A DNA stretch of 15,191 nt. Source: Eubacteriales bacterium (GTDB taxonomy: Bacteria; Bacillota; Clostridia; Peptostreptococcales; Acidaminobacteraceae). The stretch covers positions 1 through 15,191 of the forward strand of contig DAOURC010000008.1 of assembly GCA_030625285.1 (NCBI GenBank). Direction: 5' to 3'. Of this stretch, positions 1 to 7,523 are shown piece after piece; positions within the stretch are counted from its first letter, which is position 1, and each line of letters opens with the position of its first letter. The position numbers and the translations under genes are program-made. Below the pieces are notes generated by a model. That model was not told the origin of the DNA. It saw nothing but the letters and a program-made list of their open reading frames with translations, and ran no database searches.

Positions 1-970
1 AAATAAAATCGTCGTCCATAAATACAATTTCCTGATAATTTTCCTGGTATGATTTTCTAAAAACCACTTCATTTTTAGAAAGATCGAAGCCAACTAGGTC
101 ATATTCATTCTTGTTCTTAATAACCTTGCTACTCTTGTCGAGAGTCTGAGTAACTAACAAATCATCTTCATAAGCAATCAAATCAACATTACCTATAGAA
201 TTGATCGAATCAATTAATTCCATCGTCTCATTATATGTTCCGATTTCCCTATCAGAAATTTTAATGAAATTCAAACCATCAAAATATATCTCAAATATAA
301 TTTCATCTATCAATTGAACAGATCCTATTAAATGACCCATCAAATCATATTTGTAGATATATGAATTCAATTTTCTTTCTTCTATATCTAGAGTCCCGAT
401 GTATAAATACTGATTATCTTCGTTGAAATCAAAAGATACTACATCTCCCTTATTTATAGCAACACGCGATATGAGATTTAACTCAGGATCATATGTCATG
501 ATAGCGTTTGACGCCTCCATCAAAACCATCACGTACCCCTCTTCAGTTACTTTCATATCGGATATTTCACCAACTTCAAGCAAACTCGCATTAATATTAC
601 CTCTATAATCATATATATATATATTTCCTTTTAAATAATCAACGACAGAAAAAAAATTACCGTTTCCATCAACCAATACATTTTCGAAATCATTTGTCTG
701 CTGCCACTTGGCTTCACCTTCATCGGTGAAAAGCGTAATTTTTGTATCGACAATACTCAAGACATATTCATCAAGTATGAAAATTTTCGGTATAATACCT
801 CTTTCAACATTATATTCAAATTCTACAGTCTTTAATTCACTCACCTGCAGATCTCCAAATCCAATTATACTTTTAACATTCCCATATATGGTTCCTCTAT
901 TAAATATAATGATATTGATAATTATAAATAATAATAAGGATACTAATTTACCTTTTCTTTTTCTTGCCAT
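1..970 (-). CDS. Membrane-anchored propeller-like protein, DUF5711-like (partial, 3' end outside window)
   Basis: The frame is open from the ATG at 970 to the window edge (about 323 codons) and has no stop, so the C-terminus is missing. The protein starts MARKRKGKLVSLLLF: a basic N-terminus and one transmembrane segment at about residues 8-23, which suggests an anchor with the rest outside the cell. The remainder is a series of short beta-strand-like repeats of the type 'Y-x-Y-D-hydrophobic-G' (for example near 'IYKYDLMGHLIGSV'), as in beta-propellers. In length and style it resembles the DUF5711 family of Firmicutes, but that assignment comes from memory of the family and is tentative. The start is supported by GGAG five bases upstream. 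It overlaps the end of the methyltransferase gene by 28 nt in another frame, so the two are probably co-transcribed and translationally coupled. No catalytic motif is visible and the function is unknown. Confidence 0.72.
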   Translation of the reverse strand, partial: MARKRKGKLVSLLLFIIINIIIFNRGTIYGNVKSIIGFGDLQVSELKTVEFEYNVERGIIPKIFILDEYVLSIVDTKITLFTDEGEAKWQQTNDFENVLVDGNGNFFSVVDYLKGNIYIYDYRGNINASLLEVGEISDMKVTEEGYVMVLMEASNAIMTYDPELNLISRVAINKGDVVSFDFNEDNQYLYIGTLDIEERKLNSYIYKYDLMGHLIGSVQLIDEIIFEIYFDGLNFIKISDREIGTYNETMELIDSINSIGNVDLIAYEDDLLVTQTLDKSSKVIKNKNEYDLVGFDLSKNEVVFRKSYQENYQEIVFMDDDFI

Positions 971-2121
971 GGGATCTCCTTATTTGTACGCTTTGGTCTT
1001 TCTCCATAATACTGGTAGTAATATGTTTTTATTCTTCCATTATATAGCTTTCTATTTTTCGTAGCCTTTTGTCCGTATTCTACTTCAAAATCTTCATAAG
1101 ATGTGATTATATATTTCGACCATGTAGTCAATGGACTAAATTTTCTTCCCATTTCTCTATATAATTCTTTTACTTCATCAATGCCACCACCTAATCTTTC
1201 TCCATAAGGTGGATTGATGATAATGTAACCGTTTTTCTTGTTTGTGCTAAAATCTTTAAAATCTCTAGCTTGAAAATGAATATTATCCTTAACTCCCGCC
1301 AATTCGGCATTCTCTATAGCTACTCGTATAGCTCTCGGGTCGATATCATAGCCTTCTAGAGCAAGTTCTTTTTCATTATCAATCATACTGTGAGCTTCTT
1401 CTCTGATCTTATCATAAACGCCTACAGGAATGCATTTCCAATATTCAGAAACGAATTTTCTGTTTAATCCAGGTGCAATATTCTTTCCAATCAATGCAGC
1501 TTCTATCAATAGCGTACCACTACCGCACATCGGGTCGATTAATTGAATTTGCGGTTTCCATCTACTAATCAACACAAGCGCCGCCGCTAAAGTCTCTTTC
1601 AATGGAGCTATGTTTCCTTGTGCTCTATATCCTCTTTTATGAAGGGCATCTCCTGATGTATCCAACAAGACAGATACTTTGTCTTTTAATATCGCTACTA
1701 CAACTGAAAACTTATTACCAGTCTCATTGAACCATTGAACTTTGTAATGATCACTCAATCTATTGACAATAGCTTTTTTACTGATAGATTGTATATCCGA
1801 TAGACTAAAAAGCTCCGACTTGACACTTTTTGCATTTACAGGAAATTCTCCATCTTCTTCAATATAATTTTCCCAGGGAATATTATTAATTTTATTAAAT
1901 AAATCTTCGAAAGATTTTGCTATAAAAGAATCTAAAAGTATATAAATTCGGTCAGGTGTTCTTAGCCAAAGATTTGATTTGGCAATACCTATTAAATCAG
2001 AGTCGTATATAACTCGTCCATTTTCAGTTACCACATTTTCAAATCCTAAGTTTTTTATTTCCTGAGCAGCAATTGCCTCTATACCAAAAGCTGTTGTTGC
2101 AACTAATCTAATTTTCTTCAT
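943..2121 (-). CDS. rlmL: THUMP-domain class I SAM-dependent rRNA methyltransferase (RlmL/YpsC type)
   Basis: This 392-residue protein has an N-terminal ferredoxin-like/THUMP region (about 1-160), which binds RNA, and a C-terminal Rossmann methyltransferase domain. The SAM-binding motif is DPMCGSGT (196-203), and the catalytic motif is NPPYGERL (303-310), the N-P-P-Y signature of N2-guanine/N6-adenine methylases. Its size and order match Firmicutes YpsC and the N-terminal half of Escherichia coli RlmL, which makes m2G2445 in 23S rRNA; that exact target is inferred by homology. The fused RlmK half of the E. coli protein is absent, as is usual in Firmicutes. Translation starts at an ATG preceded by AAGGGGG about 11 nt upstream. 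The gene is divergent from iorA and overlaps the downstream propeller-like gene by 28 nt. Confidence 0.9.
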   Translation of the reverse strand: MKKIRLVATTAFGIEAIAAQEIKNLGFENVVTENGRVIYDSDLIGIAKSNLWLRTPDRIYILLDSFIAKSFEDLFNKINNIPWENYIEEDGEFPVNAKSVKSELFSLSDIQSISKKAIVNRLSDHYKVQWFNETGNKFSVVVAILKDKVSVLLDTSGDALHKRGYRAQGNIAPLKETLAAALVLISRWKPQIQLIDPMCGSGTLLIEAALIGKNIAPGLNRKFVSEYWKCIPVGVYDKIREEAHSMIDNEKELALEGYDIDPRAIRVAIENAELAGVKDNIHFQARDFKDFSTNKKNGYIIINPPYGERLGGGIDEVKELYREMGRKFSPLTTWSKYIITSYEDFEVEYGQKATKNRKLYNGRIKTYYYQYYGERPKRTNKEIPWQEKEKVN

Positions 2122-2146
2122 TGTTTGATGTCCCCCTTGACACTAT

Positions 2147-2175
2147 ATTATACCCCAATCAGCAAATAATTTACA
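2147..2175 (-). promoter_or_regulatory. Probable promoter of the rRNA methyltransferase gene
   Basis: On the minus strand a perfect -10 TATAAT (2152-2147) lies 25 nt upstream of the start codon. Seventeen bases further upstream is TGTAAA (2175-2170), a weak match to the -35 consensus. The -10 is convincing; the -35 is not. Confidence 0.5.
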
Positions 2176-2238
2176 CCTTAATTGTTCAACCGATTATTAA
2201 TAGTTTCAATACACCACTGCCAAGAAATCTGTTTATCT

Positions 2239-2257
2239 ACAATTATTTTGTAATTGT
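2239..2257. repeat. 19-bp palindrome, candidate operator over the iorA -35 box
   Basis: ACAATTA-TTTTG-TAATTGT is a perfect inverted repeat with 7-bp arms and a 5-nt spacer. It covers the -35 box (2248-2253) of the iorA promoter. The right arm is part of TAATTGTTCAA (2251-2261), repeated exactly at 2179-2189, and TTGTAATT recurs at 2281-2288. The position fits a repressor site, but the regulator is unknown and the AT-rich sequence makes chance palindromes more likely. Confidence 0.4.
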
Positions 2258-2276
2258 TCAAAATATTTAGTATAAT
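2248..2276 (+). promoter_or_regulatory. Promoter of the ior-buk operon
   Basis: TTGTAA (2248-2253), a 17-nt spacer and a perfect TATAAT (2271-2276) make a good sigma-A-type promoter. The expected start of transcription, near 2283, leaves a leader of about 25 nt containing the GGGAGG ribosome binding site (2297-2302). Confidence 0.65.
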
Positions 2277-2308
2277 TGATTTGTAATTATTGAGTTGGGA
2301 GGTTTAAT

Positions 2309-4099
2309 GTGAAAAAATTATTGACAGGAAATGAAGCGGTCGCACGCGGCGCATATGAAGCTGGTGTCGTATTCGCATCTGCTTATCCAGGAACTCCAAG
2401 TACAGAAATACTTGAAAATATCGCTCCTTACAAGAAAGACATTATAGCTGAATGGGCTCCAAATGAAAAAGTTGCTCTTGAATCTGTTATTGGCGCATCA
2501 ATCGCGGGAGCTAGGTCTTTAGCAATCATGAAACATGTAGGTGTAAATGTCGCTGCAGATCCACTTTTCACGTTTGCTTATACAGGTGTCACAGGTGGAA
2601 CTATTTTAGTTACTGCAGATGAACCAGGTATGCATTCATCTCAAAATGAACAAGACAACAGATACTACGCAAAATTCGCTAAAATCGCCATGGTTGAACC
2701 TAGCAATTCCCAAGAAGCTAAAGATATGATGCTAGAATCAATGAAAATAAGCGAAGAATATGATACTCCTGTTCTTTTTAGAATGACAACAAGAATTTGT
2801 CATAGTAAAACTATTGTCGAACTCGGTGAAAGAGAAGAAGCTATAAAAAAACCGTATGTTAAAAATCTTCAGAAATATGATGCTGTTCCTTCTGTAGCAA
2901 GAGAACTTCATAAAAAAGTAGAAATCAGACTAATTAAGCTAGAAGAGTATTCTAATAATTCTCCGCTGAATTATTTTGAGTGGAATGATAAAAAAATCGG
3001 CATTATTAGCTCCGGAATCGCTTTCCAACATGCCAAAGAGGTTTTTAAGGATACAGTTTCTTATTTGAAACTGGGATATACTTATCCGCTTCCTTTTGAA
3101 AAAATCAAGGAATTTGCTGATCAAGTTGAAACCCTTTACGTTATTGAAGAGTTAGAACCATTTATCGAGGAACAAATTAAAGCACGTGGTATCAAGTGCA
3201 CCGGCAAAGAAAAATTGTCAAATCAAGGCGAGTTGAATCCTGATATAATATCGAAATCGCTATTGAATAAAAGCCATGAAATGATCGAATACGACGCATC
3301 AGATATTGTTACAAGACCTCCGACATTTTGTGCAGGATGTCCTCACAGAGGACTATTTTACGAATTAGGTCAAAGAAAGAATATTATGATCGCTGGAGAT
3401 ATCGGTTGTTATGGACTCAGTGGTTTTGCACCGCTCAACGCCAAAGATACGACAATCTGCATGGGAGCAAGTGTGAGTATGGCTCACGGAGCTCAAAAGA
3501 TTTTCAATCGTTATAATGAAAATGTTAGAGCTGTAGCTACTATAGGTGATTCAACTTTTTTCCATACCGGTATCAATAGCATGCTCGATGTCATATACAA
3601 TAGAGGCAATTCCATTACAATCATCTTGGATAATAGAATAACCGGCATGACAGGTCAGCAAGATCATCCTGGCACAGGTTATACTCTTCAGGGAATGCCT
3701 ACTACAGCTATCGATATCGCTGACTTGATAAAGGCAATGGGAGTAAAAAACCTTCGCGTCATCAACCCCAACGATTTGAACGAAGTCAATGAATCTATCG
3801 ACTGGGCACTTGCCATAGAAGATGAACCTTCTGTTATCATCACCAGATGGCCTTGTGCACTAAAAAAATATTCATCACAAGATTTAGAGGAATTCGGTCC
3901 TATCGACAGTAAATGTATAATTGATGAAGATGCATGCATCGGTTGTAAACAATGTGTAAAAACCGGTTGTCCAGCATTGATTTACGATCCTGAGAAGAAT
4001 AAAGTCGACATCGATCCAATTCAGTGCGTTGGATGTGAAGTATGCATGCAAACTTGTCCTGTAGATGCAATAAGCAAGGTAGGTGTTAAAAATGACTGA
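2309..4099 (+). CDS. iorA: Indolepyruvate ferredoxin oxidoreductase, alpha subunit
   Basis: This is the large subunit of the enzyme that decarboxylates arylpyruvates (indolepyruvate, phenylpyruvate and related 2-oxo acids, from transamination of aromatic amino acids) to aryl-acetyl-CoA while reducing ferredoxin. At 596 residues it has the family's normal length. The N-terminal pyrimidine-binding domain begins LLTGNEAVARGAYEAG and includes AYPGTPSTEI. The TPP/metal motif is GDS (413-415) followed by DN (441-442). The C-terminus holds two [4Fe-4S] motifs: C543, C546, C549, C554 (one residue longer than usual before the last Cys) and C573, C576, C579, C583-P. The start is GTG, because the ATG two bases upstream meets TGA at once; GGGAGG lies 6 nt before it. 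It overlaps iorB by 8 nt. The true substrate range (aromatic or branched 2-oxo acids) cannot be read from sequence. Confidence 0.96.
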   Translation: MKKLLTGNEAVARGAYEAGVVFASAYPGTPSTEILENIAPYKKDIIAEWAPNEKVALESVIGASIAGARSLAIMKHVGVNVAADPLFTFAYTGVTGGTILVTADEPGMHSSQNEQDNRYYAKFAKIAMVEPSNSQEAKDMMLESMKISEEYDTPVLFRMTTRICHSKTIVELGEREEAIKKPYVKNLQKYDAVPSVARELHKKVEIRLIKLEEYSNNSPLNYFEWNDKKIGIISSGIAFQHAKEVFKDTVSYLKLGYTYPLPFEKIKEFADQVETLYVIEELEPFIEEQIKARGIKCTGKEKLSNQGELNPDIISKSLLNKSHEMIEYDASDIVTRPPTFCAGCPHRGLFYELGQRKNIMIAGDIGCYGLSGFAPLNAKDTTICMGASVSMAHGAQKIFNRYNENVRAVATIGDSTFFHTGINSMLDVIYNRGNSITIILDNRITGMTGQQDHPGTGYTLQGMPTTAIDIADLIKAMGVKNLRVINPNDLNEVNESIDWALAIEDEPSVIITRWPCALKKYSSQDLEEFGPIDSKCIIDEDACIGCKQCVKTGCPALIYDPEKNKVDIDPIQCVGCEVCMQTCPVDAISKVGVKND

Positions 4100-4670
4100 T
4101 GTAAAAAATATTCTTTTAGTTGGCGTTGGTGGTCAAGGTACTATTTTAGCCAGCAAGATATTATCTAATGGACTTCTCGAACACGGATATGACGTGAAAA
4201 TGGCCGAAATTCACGGTATGTCGCAGCGTGGTGGTTCCGTTGTAAGTCAAGTTCGTTATGGTGAAGAAGTTTTTTCACCTGTTATAGATAAAGGCAATGC
4301 GGATATTATCGTAGCTTTTGAAATGATGGAAGCTTTAAGATGGTTAGGTCATCTTAAACCAAATGGCAAGGTAATTGTGAATAATTACAAACTGCCTTCA
4401 GCGAGGATTAACTCCGGTATTGATCAGTATCCCGAAAATGTATTGGATCGGATAAAAGAAAAAGCAAATATAACAATCATCGATGCCGCAGACATAGCTG
4501 CAGATCTTGGGAACAGACGTACCATGAATGTAGTTTTGCTCGGTTCTTTAATTCAAGCAATGGATTTAGATAACATTGATTGGAATACTGTCGTTAAGGA
4601 AAATATTAAAGAAAAATTTGTAGATATCAATATTGAAGCATTACAAGCAGGTATGAACTGCATAAAATGA
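4092..4670 (+). CDS. iorB: Indolepyruvate ferredoxin oxidoreductase, beta subunit
   Basis: This is the small partner of IorA and corresponds to the gamma domain of pyruvate:ferredoxin oxidoreductases. With the ATG at 4092 it has 192 residues, beginning MTDVKNILLVGVGGQGTILA, the typical IorB N-terminus with a glycine-rich GVGGQG turn. EIHGMSQRGGSVVSQVRYG is the second family hallmark. A GTG at 4083 in the same frame would add three residues, but it lies inside the AGGTAGGTG ribosome binding sequence, so the ATG is preferred. The start sits inside the end of iorA (ATGACTGA overlap), which favours translational coupling and equal subunit amounts. No Fe-S cysteine motif is present, as expected. 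Confidence 0.95.
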   Translation: MTDVKNILLVGVGGQGTILASKILSNGLLEHGYDVKMAEIHGMSQRGGSVVSQVRYGEEVFSPVIDKGNADIIVAFEMMEALRWLGHLKPNGKVIVNNYKLPSARINSGIDQYPENVLDRIKEKANITIIDAADIAADLGNRRTMNVVLLGSLIQAMDLDNIDWNTVVKENIKEKFVDINIEALQAGMNCIK

Positions 4671-4713
4671 GACTGAGCAGTTGAATTTCTAGTCGAATCA
4701 ATCCAGAAGTTGT

Positions 4714-4758
4714 AGAGTTTTCATCTCCAACCTTAAGAGGATGGAGTGTCAGAACTCT
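4714..4758 (+). other. Long imperfect hairpin in the iorB / membrane protein gap
   Basis: AGAGTTTT (4714-4721) pairs with AGAACTCT (4751-4758), with one G-U pair. Inside it, CTCCA (4725-4729) pairs with TGGAG (4742-4746), followed by an A/A mismatch and CCT/AGG around a short loop. No T-run follows, so it is not a normal intrinsic terminator. It may be an intercistronic RNA element (processing, stability or attenuation) or the remnant of a palindromic repeat. It matches no riboswitch class I know. Confidence 0.35.
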
Positions 4759-4792
4759 TAACTTTCGGATAAAATAAAAAGGAGTGTGTATT

Positions 4793-5446
4793 TTGAAAAA
4801 AGGAGATTTTATTTGGGGAGCATTATTATTAGCCTTTATACTAATACTTGTAATCCCTTCATCACGAACTGCATTTATCACATTTACAACCAATGCGCCA
4901 CTAATAGGAGGATTTCTAAAATTCTTTGTTCTTGCTACTATGGGAGAATTATTGGCTATTAGAATAACAACTAGAGATTGGTCATTTCCAAACGGAATGA
5001 TTTACCGCTCAATCATATGGGGTTTCTTAGGCGTAGTCATAACTTTGATATTTAACATTTATGGTGTTGGTATTACCGTAGCAATGGAAAAAGGATTACT
5101 GCCTGGTGCTGGTTCTGCCCTTGCTTTTGCATTTTTAACTAGTTCTATAATGAACCTTACTTTCGCACCGTCTTTTATGGCATTCCATAGAGTAACCGAT
5201 ACAATCATAGACATAAAGTATGAAAAGCCAGGAGAAAAAATCAATTTAAAAGAAGTTGTTACAAGAATTGATTGGTATGGATTTATTTCCTTTGTCGTTG
5301 GTAAAACAATTCCTTTCTTTTGGATACCGGCTCATACGATGACGTTTTTATTACCCGGGGAATACAGAGTTATAGCAGCAGCATTTCTATCTATCGCCCT
5401 AGGTGCAATACTGGCCTTTTCCAAGAAAAAGAAATCTACCGTTTAG
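4793..5446 (+). CDS. Conserved polytopic membrane protein, possibly Mpv17/PMP22-like
   Basis: The 217-residue protein has about four or five hydrophobic segments: near residues 8-25, 38-54, 70-90, 108-125 and the C-terminal third. It ends in a basic tail (KKKKS), likely cytoplasmic. The C-terminal stretch F-W-I-P-A-H-T-M-T-F-L-L-P-G-E-Y-R resembles the W-x-P-x-x-x-x-x-F-x-x-x-P-x-x-x-R pattern of the Mpv17/PMP22 family, and similar proteins occur in clostridia; I treat that as a lead only. The start is probably TTG at 4793, eight bases after AAAAGGAG. The GTG at 4784 overlaps that Shine-Dalgarno site and is unlikely. It sits between iorB and buk, only 10 nt before buk, so it is probably co-transcribed with them. 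A role in transport of the acid products, or in redox or membrane adaptation, is speculation. Confidence 0.8.
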   Translation: MKKGDFIWGALLLAFILILVIPSSRTAFITFTTNAPLIGGFLKFFVLATMGELLAIRITTRDWSFPNGMIYRSIIWGFLGVVITLIFNIYGVGITVAMEKGLLPGAGSALAFAFLTSSIMNLTFAPSFMAFHRVTDTIIDIKYEKPGEKINLKEVVTRIDWYGFISFVVGKTIPFFWIPAHTMTFLLPGEYRVIAAAFLSIALGAILAFSKKKKSTV

Positions 5447-5456
5447 GAGGAGAATT

Positions 5457-6521
5457 ATGAATTATAAAATATTAGCTATTAATCCAGGGTCGACTTCTAC
5501 AAAGTTGGCAATCTATGAAAATGAAAAAGAACTATACAAAACCAACATTACTCATTCAAATGAAGAACTCGAAAAATATCCAAATATCGCCGATCAGTAT
5601 GAAATGCGTTATGAATCAATTATGAATTTTCTTAAAGAAGCTTCTATTGATACACATGAACTAGCTGCAGTAGTTGGAAGAGGTGGACTTTTACCACCGG
5701 TAAAATCAGGTGCATATTTAGTGAATGAAAAAATGGTAGATCGCTTGAAAAATAATCCTGTTGTTCATCACGCATCAAACCTAGGAGCTATGATTGCTTT
5801 TGAAATCGCGAAAGCAGTAGGAGTTAATTCTTATATCTACGATTCTGTTGCAGTTGATGAATTAGAAGATATCGCTAGAATAACCGGCCTAAAGGAAGTG
5901 AAAAGAAAGAGCCTTGTACATACACTAAACATGAGAGCTATCGCCATTAAAACCGCTAAAGAATCTAATAAAGATTATAACAGCACTACAGCGATTGTTG
6001 CTCATCTAGGTGGAGGCATTACAATAAGTCTTCATAAAAACGGTAAGATGATAGATATCGTTTCAGATGATGAAGGACCTTTCTCACCAGAGCGATCTGG
6101 CGGATTACCAGGAAAAGATTTAGTTTCAATGTGTTATAAAAATGATGTTTCAACAATGAAGAAAAAATTAAGAGGAAAAGGTGGATTGACATCACTCTTA
6201 AGCACCAACAACACTTTGGAAGTTCAAAAGATGATCGATGGCGGCGATGAAAACGCCAAGCTTATCTATGAAGCTATGGCATACCAAGTAGCAAAAGGCA
6301 TTGGTGAACTCGCTACTGTAGTAGATGGTAAAGTAGATCATATCATACTTACCGGTGGAATCGCCTACTCTGAAATTTTCACCGCTTGGATTAAAAAGCG
6401 TGTTGAATTTATTGCTCCTGTTATCATTGCAGCAGGAGAAAACGAATTGGAATCATTAGCACAAGGAGCTTTGAGAGTTTTAACGGGTGAAGAAGAAGCA
6501 AATATATACGACATAGATTAA
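5457..6521 (+). CDS. buk: Butyrate kinase (or branched-chain/aryl acid kinase)
   Basis: A member of the acetokinase family (ASKHA fold) that interconverts acyl phosphate + ADP and carboxylate + ATP. The 354 residues match the usual length of about 356 for butyrate kinase. Family signatures are NPGSTSTKLA (9-18, phosphate-binding), VVHHASNLGA, AHLGGGITISLHKNGKMIDI, DDEGPFSPERSGGLP and ILTGGIAYS near the C-terminus. The chosen ATG at 5457 has AGGAGGAG a few bases upstream, and an alignment-like N-terminus (MNYKILAINPG) follows; an open extension to 5403 in the same frame lies inside the upstream gene and is rejected. It is last in the operon and is followed at once by a terminator. Because the operon has iorAB rather than phosphotransbutyrylase (ptb), the physiological substrate may be isobutyryl-, isovaleryl- or arylacetyl-phosphate; that is inference. 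Confidence 0.95.
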   Translation: MNYKILAINPGSTSTKLAIYENEKELYKTNITHSNEELEKYPNIADQYEMRYESIMNFLKEASIDTHELAAVVGRGGLLPPVKSGAYLVNEKMVDRLKNNPVVHHASNLGAMIAFEIAKAVGVNSYIYDSVAVDELEDIARITGLKEVKRKSLVHTLNMRAIAIKTAKESNKDYNSTTAIVAHLGGGITISLHKNGKMIDIVSDDEGPFSPERSGGLPGKDLVSMCYKNDVSTMKKKLRGKGGLTSLLSTNNTLEVQKMIDGGDENAKLIYEAMAYQVAKGIGELATVVDGKVDHIILTGGIAYSEIFTAWIKKRVEFIAPVIIAAGENELESLAQGALRVLTGEEEANIYDID

Positions 6522-6549
6522 GAATAGGGCAATTCGCCCTATTCTTTTT
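6522..6549 (+). terminator. Rho-independent terminator after buk
   Basis: GAATAGGGC (6522-6530), a 5-nt loop and GCCCTATTC (6536-6544) form a perfect 9-bp GC-containing stem followed by a T run. It begins one base after the buk stop. The convergent SAF-domain gene ends inside the T run; read on the minus strand the hairpin lacks a good U tract, so it may stop that operon only partly. Confidence 0.92.
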
Positions 6550-7153
6550 ATAATGAAATCTCAAAATGTCCATTTCCTCTATTCGAAATAATATAATTTC
6601 TCTGTTCTTCTGTCACTAATAATACTGCGTACCTTGGATAATCATCACTAGGTTTCATGTAAATCAAATTATAGACAATCACTCCTTCAAATATTTTTAA
6701 AGAATTGAATTCTTCTTCATCAAAATGAGCAACTTCTACCGTATCTCCCTTTTGACCTACCCAACTATCAGCTTTATCAATATCGAGTTTGATAGTTACC
6801 AATCTCATTTCTTCATCTTTTTTAATAAATTGATCCTTGTCAGTGGTCAAGTTAGAAAGAAGTAATTCACCAGGGATCAGTTCTCTTATCGCTACTAAAT
6901 CTTTAAACTCATTTATATATCCATATTCTTTTGCTATATCTTGATCGATTGAAATCCTATCTATTTTAGCTTCGCTGATTAATTCTCCTTGCATTATTTT
7001 TTCATTTACAACCAACACCGTTATCTCGGAATCATTATTAACTAAATACGCTTGAACTGCAATTATCAATAATGACACCAACACAGCTAAAATAAATATT
7101 ATTTTTTTCCTATTATCTATCAACCGGTAATGTAAACTTTCTCGTAATTTCAT
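6548..7153 (-). CDS. SAF-domain pilus assembly protein, CpaB/RcpC-like
   Basis: A 201-residue protein with a short basic cytoplasmic N-terminus, one transmembrane helix (about 17-37) and an extracytoplasmic SAF domain starting ITVLVVNEKIMQGELISEAK, then an RcpC-like region (RLVTIKLDIDKADSWVGQKGD). CpaB/RcpC proteins support Flp pilus assembly at the cell envelope. The ATG at 7153 is chosen because GAGGGGG lies just before it; an upstream in-frame ATG at 7198 would add 15 unremarkable residues. The gene overlaps the upstream small membrane protein by 41 nt in another frame. It is the last gene of the operon, whereas cpaB often comes first in proteobacterial Tad loci. Function is by family; the cargo or partner is unknown. 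Confidence 0.8.
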   Translation of the reverse strand: MKLRESLHYRLIDNRKKIIFILAVLVSLLIIAVQAYLVNNDSEITVLVVNEKIMQGELISEAKIDRISIDQDIAKEYGYINEFKDLVAIRELIPGELLLSNLTTDKDQFIKKDEEMRLVTIKLDIDKADSWVGQKGDTVEVAHFDEEEFNSLKIFEGVIVYNLIYMKPSDDYPRYAVLLVTEEQRNYIISNRGNGHFEISL

Positions 7154-7523
7154 AGGCCCCCTCATTTGATAATAGCGACTTATAAATATGGCTTTCAAAA
7201 ATTACTTTGATTTTTATTTCACCATTTAAATCCCTATCAATCTCTTTCAAATTGACTTCAATATCTTCATAAGAGATTTCACTTATGTCAAAGTATCTTT
7301 TCATAGCATGCTTCACTTCATATTCTTTAGCAGATAAACTGCCATGTGATAATTTGCTTAGATCTAATTCGATGATAATATTATTGAGGCCAAGATCGAT
7401 GTAATCCTTTAGGATTTCCATCTCCAATAAGACGATGTTTTTTTCAACCATAAATAAAAGCGTCGGAATTATTAACAAGGCTAAAAGTACAACAACAATT
7501 ATAAGCACTGAAAGATCACTCAA
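7113..7523 (-). CDS. Small single-TM protein of the Tad locus (TadE/pseudopilin-like architecture)
   Basis: I do not recognise this family. The 136-residue protein has only a four-residue head (MSDL), a strong hydrophobic helix (about 5-25) and a soluble, acidic, strand-rich remainder, which is the plan of TadE-like minor pilins. The start is TTG in a 4-nt TTGA overlap with the stop of the preceding gene, with AAGAAGG about 7 nt upstream, so expression is probably coupled and modest. It overlaps the SAF-domain gene by 41 nt. Its place between the pilin genes and the CpaB-like gene suggests a minor pilus or assembly component. No cysteines are present for disulfide links. Confidence 0.72.
   Translation of the reverse strand: MSDLSVLIIVVVLLALLIIPTLLFMVEKNIVLLEMEILKDYIDLGLNNIIIELDLSKLSHGSLSAKEYEVKHAMKRYFDISEISYEDIEVNLKEIDRDLNGEIKIKVIFESHIYKSLLSNEGAYEITRKFTLPVDR

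Noticed and set aside
423..1064. Short plus-strand frames at 423-608 and 708-1064
   Set aside because: They lie antisense to the partial membrane protein and the methyltransferase end, have no ribosome binding site and show low-complexity Ser/Ile/Leu composition typical of shadow frames.
4746..4775. Separate promoter for the membrane protein gene (TAAAAT at 4770-4775)
   Set aside because: No acceptable -35 lies 16-18 nt upstream; read-through from the iorA promoter is simpler.
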